From CANLBN01 sp047634655 (GTDB lineage Bacteria; Pseudomonadota; Gammaproteobacteria; Pseudomonadales; Cellvibrionaceae), in assembly GCA_047634655.1 (NCBI GenBank), contig JBLIHY010000010.1, positions 1 to 35,756 of the forward strand: DNA of 35,756 nucleotides. The letters are read 5' to 3'. The stretch's first letter is position 1, and the number at the start of each line of letters is the position of its first letter. The position numbers and the translations under genes are program-made. The notes beneath the pieces are model-generated. The model did no database searches. It saw only the letters and a list, made by a program, of their open reading frames with translations, and had not been told where the DNA came from. Shown here piece after piece: positions 7,012-15,186 of this stretch.

Positions 7012-9879
7012 TTAATCCGAACACCAGTCCTGTTGGCAAGTATTTTTCAAGGCTTTTTGTCCCAGTACAACTTGTTGGTTGAAACCCTTATAACGCCAGC
7101 AATTTTTAAGGGTCATTGTACTGCGGTCCCAACGCTGCCAGTCCTTCTTGATTTTTATTTTCTGGTACTCCACACCAGTGTCCGGTTCAACCGGCAAAAT
7201 GCGCGCATTACCATCCCATCCATGAGAACCCCAGGCAATACGTTTTTCCACGTCGACCACCATCACCACATGACCATCTCCGCGCTTGCTATCGCGATAA
7301 ACCAGAATGTCACCGGTTTTAAAAGACTCATTGGTTGGACAGCTATCGAACTGATCTTTCATGGCCGTTTTGCGGGTTACCATATCGGCAGTAGGAAGGT
7401 AAGCGTTATCACGATCATTATAAGTCAGTCCGGCGCGGGTAAAGGCAAACCAGATGGCTCGTGAACAATCGACACCCAGGGCCAGGTTGGCGGCGTCATT
7501 GTCCTGAGTCCAGCCATGTTGTTTGTAGCGGAAGCCATCCTTCTTTGAGGACTTGGCCAGCGAGTCCGCTTTGATTAGAACTTTATACAAAGGACTATTG
7601 GTATCATCTGGAAGATAGGGACGGACATCAAAATTTGGGATGGTGTATTCTCGAGTTCCCATATCGCTATCTGGTTTATCCTCAGCAAAGCGAGAGTTAG
7701 CCTCCACCCGGAAAGGAACAATACTGCGAGTCCAGGACTGCGTGTTATCCGTAGCTTCACTGGCCACACCAAAACCACGAGTAGGCTGATTAACAAAAGT
7801 TTTAAAGGTTCGTTGTAGGCTGTTGCTATCGACCCCTCGAGACAAATTGGTCAAGGTGTGCCAGTCCACGGGATTAGCCTGATCGGTACCGAAGAACAAA
7901 ACTTGATCCTGTTGATCTAGAGGTGGTAATGCGCGGAATGTTTCATTGCGCCCGGCAAAGGTAACCGTATCGCCAGGCCTAACCAACTCTTTTCTGCCAT
8001 CGGCCGGGAACCCATAGATAGAACCATCGGTGGATAAAAGAACACCGCCAATTAACAGCGGTTTTTTCGCTTCGGGTGAAACGGTGACCTGAAGATTCCA
8101 CTTGTGACACAGGGGAATAATTTGAGTGGCATTGTCCTCTGCTTGTACCCACGTGCTTTCGCGCGAACAGGCATCCTGGTCAAGCGCAGGGATAATGCGA
8201 CCTTTGAGGGTCTCATTTTCCTGATAATCCGCGCCGCCTTCACTTCTCATTTGCAGTATGGCTCTTTGCTTGGCGTGGAGGATAATATTTTCTATAATGC
8301 GGTTATCTTGGCTGAAGATTTTGCGGAGTTTGTTTTCCGGCCCCCAGAGCTGTAAATCGCCATCGTAACCTTGAGCAATTTCAAAGTCGCCGCGATCATT
8401 AAACTCAAGCAAGCTCTTCGCGACACCGTTGGCGGACAAGCTGGCTTTTAGACTATTTGCCCGATCAGTACTCACGCCACCCTTTTCACTGACCGGCCGG
8501 ATACGTACCGATAGAGTGGATATTGCAGGGCGTAACATGATGACCAAATCCCCTGGGGAAATTTCGTCGGCATTCTCTGGGCGGCTAATCACAGAGGAGG
8601 TTGCTTCTATGCCATCGGTCTCTATCACTTTAAGCGTCGCTTTACTTTTCTGAGGATCAGAAACCACATCCGCCGTGGAAGCGGAAGGGTATACTCGGAG
8701 CTCTGCACCGACGCCCATACCCACCATAGGCGCGCCGCCAATTTTTACATCAGCGTCGAGGCTAAGTATTTCCCAGCCACTGACAGTATTAGCTTTTTTG
8801 TTACCGAAAAATGGTCGATCAAGGTCCCCATGAAATTGAATGATTTGATAACTAGAAGCCTTCACCACTGGCGCCATCAGACGCGCCACCTGGCGATAAC
8901 TGAGAATGACCGTGCTGGGGCGGGAAAGAACGCCAATCAAGGCATCCGTAAAAACACCCTTCCCATTTTTTTCCAGTGCCGGAGTGCCATCAACGGCGCC
9001 ACTCATAACGACCATGCCGTCTAAATTTTCCGGTATCCAGTTACTTCCATCGCCGATGGAATCGGGATCTTCTGTTTCGGCACTGGTGGTATCCGGCTCA
9101 AAAAAACGGGCGATCAGACCACCCTCACTAGTCCCCCGCGTCGCGGTGCCAGAGTTACAGGAGTCTAAAATCACGGTAATATTCTGAGTTTTCTTATGAA
9201 GCGCAGCGAGCAGCGTATTAAAGGTATCGTCACGCAAGTCACTAATTGCCCGACCTGAGTTATCTTTAGTGCGCGCGTCGTACACCAGGAAGGTTTCGTC
9301 CATGCCATCACTTTCGTCTAAATTGCTATCGCGCACCTGTGAACCATGGCCCGCATAATAGAAGACGACAGAATCCCCGCTATCTGCCCGATCGGTAAGC
9401 GTACGAAAAGCATCAATTACATTTTGCTTAGTCGCGCGACTGTCTATGAGCATGCATACATTAGACTTAGGAAAAGCAAAGCTTTGCTCGTCGGTCAAAA
9501 AATCATACATACGCAGAGCATCGGCTGAGGCCCCGGGAAGCGAGGGCACACGGACATTTTTGTATTTGCCAATACCGACGATCAAAGCCAGCTGGCGCCG
9601 CCCGTCTATCTTGATGGCGTTATCCAACGAACACAGTGCCTTGTTGCTAGAGGTATCCGAAGAATCGTTGTTAGAGTCGTCTCTTACTACGATGCCGCGA
9701 GTGCCAGTCTTAGTAAGGTCGCTGGCATTATCGGCAAAACCATTGTTGTTGTGAGAGATTGAAACAACAAATAACGAAAACAGAAAAATGATTTTGGCAC
9801 TGTATTCGATGGCGCTCATTAGTTCGATCCCAATTGTCCAGTATCGGACCATGAAGTTAGATAATTTATTATGGTTCAC
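7012..9879 (-). CDS. Exported caspase-like (peptidase C14) protein with DUF4384-like middle and C-terminal NlpC/P60-like cysteine peptidase domain
   Basis: This 955-residue protein has a hydrophobic N-terminal segment at about 27-42, with possible cleavage after GFA (49), suggesting export. Met21 (9819) would give a normal-length signal peptide, so the true start may be there. Residues ~95-360 are a caspase p20/p10-like domain: QLALIVGIGKYKNV, the histidine motif YYAGHGSQ (His178) and the cysteine motif ILDSCNSG (Cys241). Residues ~590-665 (LLIGGVLLSTDGSIYGFPAD) resemble DUF4384-type modules found in caspase-like proteins. Residues ~795-935 look like an NlpC/P60 or CHAP-type peptidase with Cys805 (GVDCSRA), His870 (GDGHVVMV) and possibly His886 (GSHGWDG). 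Both peptidase dyads appear intact. It is the first gene of the minus-strand run leading into the sheath and tube genes. Its substrate is unknown; peptidoglycan cleavage by the second domain is inferred from the fold. Confidence 0.85.
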   Translation of the reverse strand: MNHNKLSNFMVRYWTIGIELMSAIEYSAKIIFLFSLFVVSISHNNNGFADNASDLTKTGTRGIVVRDDSNNDSSDTSSNKALCSLDNAIKIDGRRQLALIVGIGKYKNVRVPSLPGASADALRMYDFLTDEQSFAFPKSNVCMLIDSRATKQNVIDAFRTLTDRADSGDSVVFYYAGHGSQVRDSNLDESDGMDETFLVYDARTKDNSGRAISDLRDDTFNTLLAALHKKTQNITVILDSCNSGTATRGTSEGGLIARFFEPDTTSAETEDPDSIGDGSNWIPENLDGMVVMSGAVDGTPALEKNGKGVFTDALIGVLSRPSTVILSYRQVARLMAPVVKASSYQIIQFHGDLDRPFFGNKKANTVSGWEILSLDADVKIGGAPMVGMGVGAELRVYPSASTADVVSDPQKSKATLKVIETDGIEATSSVISRPENADEISPGDLVIMLRPAISTLSVRIRPVSEKGGVSTDRANSLKASLSANGVAKSLLEFNDRGDFEIAQGYDGDLQLWGPENKLRKIFSQDNRIIENIILHAKQRAILQMRSEGGADYQENETLKGRIIPALDQDACSRESTWVQAEDNATQIIPLCHKWNLQVTVSPEAKKPLLIGGVLLSTDGSIYGFPADGRKELVRPGDTVTFAGRNETFRALPPLDQQDQVLFFGTDQANPVDWHTLTNLSRGVDSNSLQRTFKTFVNQPTRGFGVASEATDNTQSWTRSIVPFRVEANSRFAEDKPDSDMGTREYTIPNFDVRPYLPDDTNSPLYKVLIKADSLAKSSKKDGFRYKQHGWTQDNDAANLALGVDCSRAIWFAFTRAGLTYNDRDNAYLPTADMVTRKTAMKDQFDSCPTNESFKTGDILVYRDSKRGDGHVVMVVDVEKRIAWGSHGWDGNARILPVEPDTGVEYQKIKIKKDWQRWDRSTMTLKNCWRYKGFNQQVVLGQKALKNTCQQDWCSD

Positions 9880-10224
9880 TCAGTACGCTTTTGCCTTGCC
9901 TACTCAAGGATGCGGGCAATGAGCGCGACCAGGAACGCCACCTGAGAACAAAAGATCACTGACTCAAAGAGTTGTAAGAGAGCTTACGGTATTATATTTT
10001 TGCACCACTCAAAAAAGCGAATGCTTCGGAAGCCACCAAATTAGTTTGTCAGCAAGTTGCGGAATATTGTACCATGCCCTAGGGACTTAGCAACAAATTC
10101 ACAGGGAAAATCCTGGTCAAGCTGGGTGTGAGAAGTTCAAATAATAAAATAATAGGCGTGTTAACCAAAAACATGTCAACCCTATAGTTTCTCCGTTTGA
10201 TCATGCAAACAACAGGTTGGAAAT
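9880..10224. other. Divergent intergenic region, caspase-like gene / membrane protein gene
   Basis: The 345 bases separate two divergently oriented genes and must contain promoters for both. A weak candidate for the plus-strand gene is TATAGT at about 10182-10187 with TTAACC 16 bases upstream. No clear sigma-70 promoter was found for the minus-strand gene, and no ORF in the region has coding character. Confidence 0.35.
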
Positions 10225-10935
10225 ATGAGAGGTTACATCGGTTTAGTTTCCTGGTTCTTGATAGCGCTTATTGTTGGTATTGAAGTTAGCTCTTTGGCTT
10301 TTGTCACGACCAGCAACACCGAAAATTTAAAGTCCCCTGGCTTGGGCATTATGAGCCTTGCCTTTATTGATGGCATACTGCTCTATTCATGGACCACCAT
10401 TAAAGCAGGTTCGATCATCCCCGAAAAAATTCTGACACCAGGCACCAAGGTGGCTAACTTTCTGTTCTTTCTGTTCTTGCTGAGTTTGTCGATCACCACC
10501 ATCTTTACAGCAATTGCTTTAATCATGCTTATGATTTCTTTGTTGCTGGCAATTCCTTTCGGCACGATTGTTTATATGATCGCTTATGCCGATTTCCCAA
10601 AAGGGGCAGCACAAACAACATTAGCCATATTGATGAGCTTAAAAATACTGTTCGCTGTTTCTTTAGTCGTTGGTGAAAAGCGATTATTTGAAGATTATCG
10701 AAAATTTCTACTGCTGTTATTATGTTCATTCGTTGCCAATATAATCATTGGGTTTGTACACGGAATTGTGCCCGGTTTCCTTGTCAGTATTACTGATGCG
10801 GTTGGAGCCATCATAGTGATAATCATCGCACTTTTTTGGATTATTACGATGTTTTTTGGTTCAACGATTAATATGATTACCTTAATTATGGATGCTCTTG
10901 GGATGGCCGCTAAAATACGTAATATACGAGGTTAA
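10225..10935 (+). CDS. Polytopic membrane protein of unknown function
   Basis: This 236-residue protein is mostly hydrophobic, with about seven or eight predicted membrane segments. They include ~5-25 (VSWFLIALIVGIEVSSLAF), ~35-55, ~75-120 (two long segments, FLFFLFLLSLSITTIFTAIA onward), ~130-150, ~157-175 and ~180-225. Charged residues are confined to short loops such as EKRLFEDYRK. No family was recognised. A ribosome-binding-like AGGTTGGA lies just before the ATG. It is divergent from the caspase-like gene and could be an unrelated transporter-like protein or part of the same locus; nothing in the sequence decides this. Confidence 0.7.
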   Translation: MRGYIGLVSWFLIALIVGIEVSSLAFVTTSNTENLKSPGLGIMSLAFIDGILLYSWTTIKAGSIIPEKILTPGTKVANFLFFLFLLSLSITTIFTAIALIMLMISLLLAIPFGTIVYMIAYADFPKGAAQTTLAILMSLKILFAVSLVVGEKRLFEDYRKFLLLLLCSFVANIIIGFVHGIVPGFLVSITDAVGAIIVIIIALFWIITMFFGSTINMITLIMDALGMAAKIRNIRG

Positions 10936-10942
10936 AAAAATA

Positions 10943-11026
10943 ACCGCCTCTGTAGGGCAGGTGCCCTCACGCTAATAAATTTTTAGCAAAATAATGGCGT
11001 CCGCGCCCCCAAGTTTTAGAGGCGGT
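10943..11026. repeat. Cloverleaf-like inverted-repeat element after the membrane protein gene
   Basis: A perfect 9-base pair stem (ACCGCCTCT 10943-10951 / AGAGGCGGT 11018-11026) closes over three shorter hairpins: AGGGC/GCCCT (10954-10967), GCTAA/TTAGC (10971-10987) and GGCG/CGCC (10996-11007). A further GTGG/CCAC hairpin followed by TTTT lies at 11025-11042 and could serve as a terminator. It lacks tRNA hallmarks (no GTTCRANNC T-loop, no 7-base anticodon loop). It could be a palindromic repeat, a tiny non-autonomous element or a transcription end. Confidence 0.5.
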
Positions 11027-11110
11027 GGATACAGCCACTTTTCGGGTTTACCTTATTCAAGGCCGCACCCAAAAAAAATAACCTGATTAGTTACCAACCT
11101 CAGAATGATC

Positions 11111-11404
11111 TGCCAACACTTTTCCGGACACATACTTAAGCTGTTTGCTTAAGATGCTCATACGCCATTGGCGATAAATAACCATGGGTAGAATGAAGCC
11201 TTTGCCGGTTATAAAATACCTTGATGTAATCAAAAACTTCTTGCCTGGGAGTCTTCTCTTGTTTTGAACTGAATAGGATGCACCAACTCGGTTTTTAGCG
11301 AATGAAAAAAGCTTTCGGATACGGCATTATCCCAACAATTCCCTTTGCGGCTGATACTCTGGATAATGCCGCGATCTTTTGTTGTGATTGCGTACAACTC
11401 CATT
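11111..11404 (-). pseudogene. 3' fragment of IS3-family transposase (orfB end), frameshifted
   Basis: On the minus strand one frame reads SISRKGNCWDNAVSESFFHS followed by LKTELVHPIQFKTRED. The frame then shifts and continues as QEVFDYIKVFYNRQRLHSTH, GYLSPMAYEHLKQTA and a stop at 11136-11138. This is the characteristic C-terminal end of IS3-family integrase-type transposases. The catalytic DD region is absent. The bases 11111-11130 just outside the stop probably represent the terminal inverted repeat (minus strand begins TGTCCGGAAAAG and ends GGCA). The fragment is joined directly to an IS30-type fragment around 11400. Confidence 0.75.
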
Positions 11405-12165
11405 CGGTAGTTTTGTTCTTATTAATTTATTGGCATTTTCAATCGCACCTTTTTGGTAAGATTTGTATGGCTCGCAAAAAAATACCTTAGCGCCCAATGA
11501 TTGAGAGAGTAATCCGTATGCTGCAAACTCAGTCCCGTTATCTAGCGTGAGTGTTTTTATCGTGGTTGTCATTTTTTTTCATGTATTTTATCAAAATATC
11601 TGCTGTCGATTTTGCATGATGAGAAGTGTTTTTTATGGCGAGGATCAGCTACTATCCTCCGACGTCTCTTAATTCGAGGATAACGAAAGCGACGCTTCCT
11701 CATTAAATGACGATAGAGCTTCAGTTTTAAGCCTTCAGGGCTATAGATGAACCGGTAAATCGTTTCGTGGTTGATAACACTGTAGCCGGTTTTTCTCTTT
11801 AAATAACCGGCAATCAATTCAGGTGACCATCCCGTCGTTAGTTTTTCAATAATGAAATTTTGTAACGCAGGATGACGGCTTAGCTTGCTTGGCTTTATTT
11901 TTTTTCTTCGCGTATAGGCTTGCTGAGCTAGATCAGGTCGATAACCGACATTGCTACTATTTCTGTGAAGTTCACGATATATAGTGGTCTTATGAACACC
12001 AATAAACTCGGCTATCTCACTGATAGATAAGCCACTAAACAGTAGCTCATAAAGTGTAATGCGATCTTCGGCTTGTAAATGGCGGGAATATTGCCCCATG
12101 ACCCACTCCCAAATAGTAAAATATAAATTGGCCGAAATTTTCTTATATTTAATAAGGAGTTGCAC
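11405..12165 (-). pseudogene. Broken IS30-family transposase (deletion, frameshift, lost C-terminus)
   Basis: The 5' part (11569-12165; likely true start at ATG 12099, MGQYSRHL) encodes the IS30 helix-turn-helix (ITLYELLFSGLSISEIAEFI, then HKTTIYREL) and the segment WSPELIAGYL followed by NHETIYRFIY. It stops after DKIHEKK. The next frame (11327-11572) resumes with LTLDNGTEF and AIENANKLIRTKLP, which are the second Asp and the Glu regions of the DDE domain. The first Asp region (usually HWEGD or similar) has been deleted. The reading frame then runs into the IS3 fragment. The right end at 12158-12170 (minus strand ATTAAGTGCAACTCC) looks like an IS30-type terminal repeat. Confidence 0.8.
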
Positions 12166-12171
12166 TTAATG

Positions 12172-13230
12172 TGTGGATCTACCGCAATTAAGCAGGTGAG
12201 CTGTAAAATAAGCCTTATCCCATTCCAGCAAGAAGAAGGATAACTGATAGCTTATATACAACTCACCTACGAAGAAAGAGTAACGCTTTCAGCACTCAAG
12301 CTGCAATGTCTATCAATACGCGAAATCGCCAAGGTGTTGGGGTGGCATTTCTCCACACTTTACCGGGAGCTAAAACGAAACCGCTGCTATATTGTTGATG
12401 GCGCTTATCGACCGTCAAAAGCACAGCGAAGAACAAGAGCCAGGCGGCGCCGGTCACGACGAAACCAACATTACGGTGGCGATTATTTCCTGCTCATTCG
12501 CAAGTTGCTGAAGAAGCAATGGTCTCCAGAGCAGATCGTTGGATATCTACGTCGGCTTAAGCGCACGGATAGAGTTATCAGCCACGAAACTATTTATCGA
12601 TATATCTGGCGGGATAAAGCGAGTGGCGGCGATTTTTGGAAGAACCTAAGGCAAGCGCCGAAGCTAAGAAGAAAGTGCTACAACGCTTATGACAGCAGGG
12701 GCAGACTCGCTGACAAGCGGCACATCAGTGAGCGTCCAGCGAGTGTTGAGACGCGCAAATATAAGGGTCATTGGGAGATCGATACCGTTCACGGCCGCGG
12801 CAGCAATCATTGCATTGTGACCTTACTTGAGCGTAAAACTGGCTATGTCACCATTGGGAAATTACGGAACAAATCAGCAGGGGAACTTAATAAAAAAATC
12901 CTTCAGATAATCCGGCGAGACCCGCTCGTCTTTAAGACAATAACCGCCGATAACGGCACGGAATTTCATCAACACAAAGAGATTGAAGCGCAATATAAAA
13001 CAACGTTCTACTTTGCCAATCCTTACCACTCTTGGGAGCGAGGCAGCAATGAGAATGTCAATGGATTAATCAGGCAGTATTTGCCAAAAATAAAAAGTAT
13101 AGCCGCTCTAACACAGCCGCAATGCAACAGAATCGCTCTCAGCTTAAATCAGCGACCAAGGAAACGTTACCACTACAAAACACCTGAGGAGGTGTACTAT
13201 GGAATTTAAAAACTATTGTCGCGGTTCACA
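12172..13230 (+). mobile_element. IS30-family insertion sequence, nearly complete
   Basis: The element contains one transposase gene covering most of its length. Its likely ends are imperfect inverted repeats: the left end begins TGTGGATCTACCGCAATT at 12172 and the right end, read on the minus strand from 13230, begins TGTGAACCGCGACAAT. The left end abuts the terminus of the broken IS30 copy and the right end cuts into a TonB-dependent receptor gene. No clear target duplication is visible because the left flank is another element. The exact ends are approximate. Confidence 0.65.
12247..13209 (+). CDS. IS30-family DDE transposase
   Basis: The protein has the IS30 layout: an N-terminal helix-turn-helix (YEERVTLSALKLQCLSIREI, then LYRELKRN), QWSPEQIVGYL and HETIYRYIW in the middle, and an integrase core with HWEIDTVHGRG (first Asp), TADNGTEF (second Asp) and ERGSNENVNGLIRQY (Glu). 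The first ordinary start codon in frame is GTG 12334 (291 residues), which would cut off the helix-turn-helix. A good Shine-Dalgarno (GAAGAAGGA, ending 12240) precedes CTG 12244 / ATA 12247, so the original ATG may have mutated to ATA and reduced activity. With that start the protein is 320 residues, normal for the family. Confidence 0.88.
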   Translation: MAYIQLTYEERVTLSALKLQCLSIREIAKVLGWHFSTLYRELKRNRCYIVDGAYRPSKAQRRTRARRRRSRRNQHYGGDYFLLIRKLLKKQWSPEQIVGYLRRLKRTDRVISHETIYRYIWRDKASGGDFWKNLRQAPKLRRKCYNAYDSRGRLADKRHISERPASVETRKYKGHWEIDTVHGRGSNHCIVTLLERKTGYVTIGKLRNKSAGELNKKILQIIRRDPLVFKTITADNGTEFHQHKEIEAQYKTTFYFANPYHSWERGSNENVNGLIRQYLPKIKSIAALTQPQCNRIALSLNQRPRKRYHYKTPEEVYYGI

Positions 13231-13875
13231 AAGTTGATACTAGGTTTTGAGTTAATCAAATACATTTCTTCTTGGTCATAATCGATTATTTCATAATCAT
13301 CATCTCCGGTCGCCGATACCGAAAGTCGATAAGAAAGCTGTTCTGACGTGCTTCCGGAAAACGATAAATCCAGTCGATCGTAATTGTTTCCTCCTTTTGA
13401 AGCACTCGCTGAAAACGATGGAGAATTTAGAGTTGATTCCGTAGGTGGCTGCACTGGGTGAGCGGGTAATTTCGATATAGTCGATATCACTAACGCCAAT
13501 TGGTAAGGTCGACCACGCCTCTATAGGGTAAGCCGGTAGAGAAATTGCTGCCCCATCGATCAATAACTGTACGTGACTCGGGCCGACAACATTTGCCCCG
13601 TGGTAGTTAATAAAATACTCGAACCCGCTTCTTTGAATGGTGATCATGCCCGCAATATAACGGAAGAGATCGGGTACCTTGTTGATTTGAAGTTTTTCAA
13701 TAGTTTCTTGGGTAATTCGGCTGACGGAAGCGGGAATATCGTGTGGAGTCTGTTTCAGCCGGGTCGGAGATAGATAACTTGTCTGGGAACTCTGAGTATC
13801 GGCGTCATCGAGTTCAATGGCGTGAGAGAGAAAAGGGATAAAGACAAAGGCAATTAAGACGCGCTGAAATTTCAC
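13231..13875 (-). pseudogene. TonB-dependent receptor, 5' fragment, frameshifted and cut by IS30 element
   Basis: The frame from ATG 13875 begins with a signal peptide (MKFQRVLIAFVFIPFLSHA). It continues into a TonB plug domain: HDIPASVSRITQETIEKLQI, VPDLFRYIAGMITIQRSGF, VQLLIDGAAISLP, DYIEITRSPSAATYGINS. At about 13440 the frame shifts, apparently with loss of the usual alanine/isoleucine-rich stretch, and continues in the other frame as FSASASKGGNNYDRLDLSFS followed by a beta-barrel-like strand. The gene ends at the IS30 right end, so nearly all of the barrel is missing. The rest of the receptor is not found on the other side of the IS cluster. It would have been an outer-membrane siderophore, vitamin or glycan importer. 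Confidence 0.8.
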
Positions 13876-13982
13876 TATTATTTCTTTTATTGGCTGTTTT
13901 TATCTAAACGTCAATCTAATCAGCATATGTCTATCCTAATCTTCGGCCAAAATCACAGGGCGTTTATTTCAATTGTTGAAAA

Positions 13983-15149
13983 TTAACCAAAATAACTAAT
14001 CATTACCCCGGCGGCAATTGCCGAGCCAATAACACCGGCAACATTGGGGCCCATTGCATGCATCAGTAGGAAGTTCTGGCTGTTAGCTTCGAGACCGACT
14101 TTATTCGATACTCTCGCAGCCATGGGTACGGCAGATACGCCAGCAGAACCAATAAGCGGGTTAATTTTAATGGTTAGAAAAAGATTCATAAATTTTGCCA
14201 TTAGCACACCAGCTGCGGTGCCAATACAAAAAGCGACTAAACCAAGTAACAAAATACCGATAGTTTCAATATTTAAAAAAGTATCGGCATTTAACTTTGA
14301 CCCTACACCCAAACCCAGAAAAATAGTCACAATATTAATCAATGCATTCTGGACGGTATTACTCAAACGGTCTACAACCCCGCACTCTTTCATCAAATTA
14401 CCAAAGCAAAACATACCCAAAAGCGGCGCGGCGCTGGGAAGAAATAACGCCACTAAAATTAAGACCGTTAGAGGAAAGCAGATTTTTTCTTGCTTGGAGA
14501 CTGGACGCAGTTGTTTCATACTAATTTTGCGTTCGCTTTCAGTCGTCAGCGCTTTCATAATCGGCGGCTGGATTACCGGAACCAGCGCCATGTAGGAATA
14601 GGCAGCTACAGCGATGGGGCCGAGCAGTTCTGGTGCTAGCTTGCTGGCGACGAAGATGGAAGTTGGTCCATCGGCTCCACCAATAATGCCAATTGTCGCT
14701 GCTTGCAGCAGTGAGAAGTCGACTAAGCCGGTTGCCGTTAGCGCCACGGCGCCAATGACCGTGGCGAAAATACCAAACTGCGCTGCAGCCCCTAGAAATA
14801 GAGTTTTTGGATTTGCCAAAAGAGGACCAAAATCGGTCATGGCGCCTACGCCCATAAAAATCAACAGTGGGAAAATCCCTGTGGCAATCCCCAAATTGAA
14901 AATGTAGTAGAGCAGACCACCCGCAGTTTCGATCTTACCAGCGGCATCGTAGACGGGAGCAGCATCCATCCCTGCTCCTGGAATATTGACCAAGATGGTG
15001 CCCATGCCGATGGTAACCAGCAGCAGGGGTTCAAATTTTTTGGCGATGGCTAAGTATAGAAGCAGCAGACCGACCAAAATCATGATGGCCTGTCCAGAAG
15101 TTAAATTTGCAATGCCGGAATCCAGCAGTAATGCGTTCAGCTTTTCCAT
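13983..15149 (-). CDS. oadB: Oxaloacetate decarboxylase beta subunit (Na+-pumping membrane carboxybiotin decarboxylase)
   Basis: This 388-residue protein is highly hydrophobic with around nine to eleven membrane segments. Family signatures include GIATGIFPLLIFMGVGAMTD, IGIIGGADGPTSIFVASKLA, YSYMALVPVIQPPIMKALTT and SAGVSAVPMAARVSNKVGLE. The beta subunit decarboxylates carboxybiotin on the alpha subunit and couples the reaction to Na+ export. It is slightly shorter than the Klebsiella protein but matches the common shorter form. It is the last gene of the oadGAB operon, 37 bases after oadA. Confidence 0.96.
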   Translation of the reverse strand: MEKLNALLLDSGIANLTSGQAIMILVGLLLLYLAIAKKFEPLLLVTIGMGTILVNIPGAGMDAAPVYDAAGKIETAGGLLYYIFNLGIATGIFPLLIFMGVGAMTDFGPLLANPKTLFLGAAAQFGIFATVIGAVALTATGLVDFSLLQAATIGIIGGADGPTSIFVASKLAPELLGPIAVAAYSYMALVPVIQPPIMKALTTESERKISMKQLRPVSKQEKICFPLTVLILVALFLPSAAPLLGMFCFGNLMKECGVVDRLSNTVQNALINIVTIFLGLGVGSKLNADTFLNIETIGILLLGLVAFCIGTAAGVLMAKFMNLFLTIKINPLIGSAGVSAVPMAARVSNKVGLEANSQNFLLMHAMGPNVAGVIGSAIAAGVMISYFG

Positions 15150-15186
15150 TAACAGACTCTTTCAGGAGAAAACAGTTTAGGCATGA

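Noticed and set aside
6961..7464. Plus-strand 167-codon open frame opposite the caspase-like gene
   Set aside because: It lies antisense to the well-supported NlpC/P60-like end of the minus-strand gene and has no family features.
10943..11026. Possible tRNA or integron attC site
   Set aside because: The cloverleaf lacks tRNA T-loop and anticodon features, and no GTTRRRY/RYYYAAC core sites or integrase were found.
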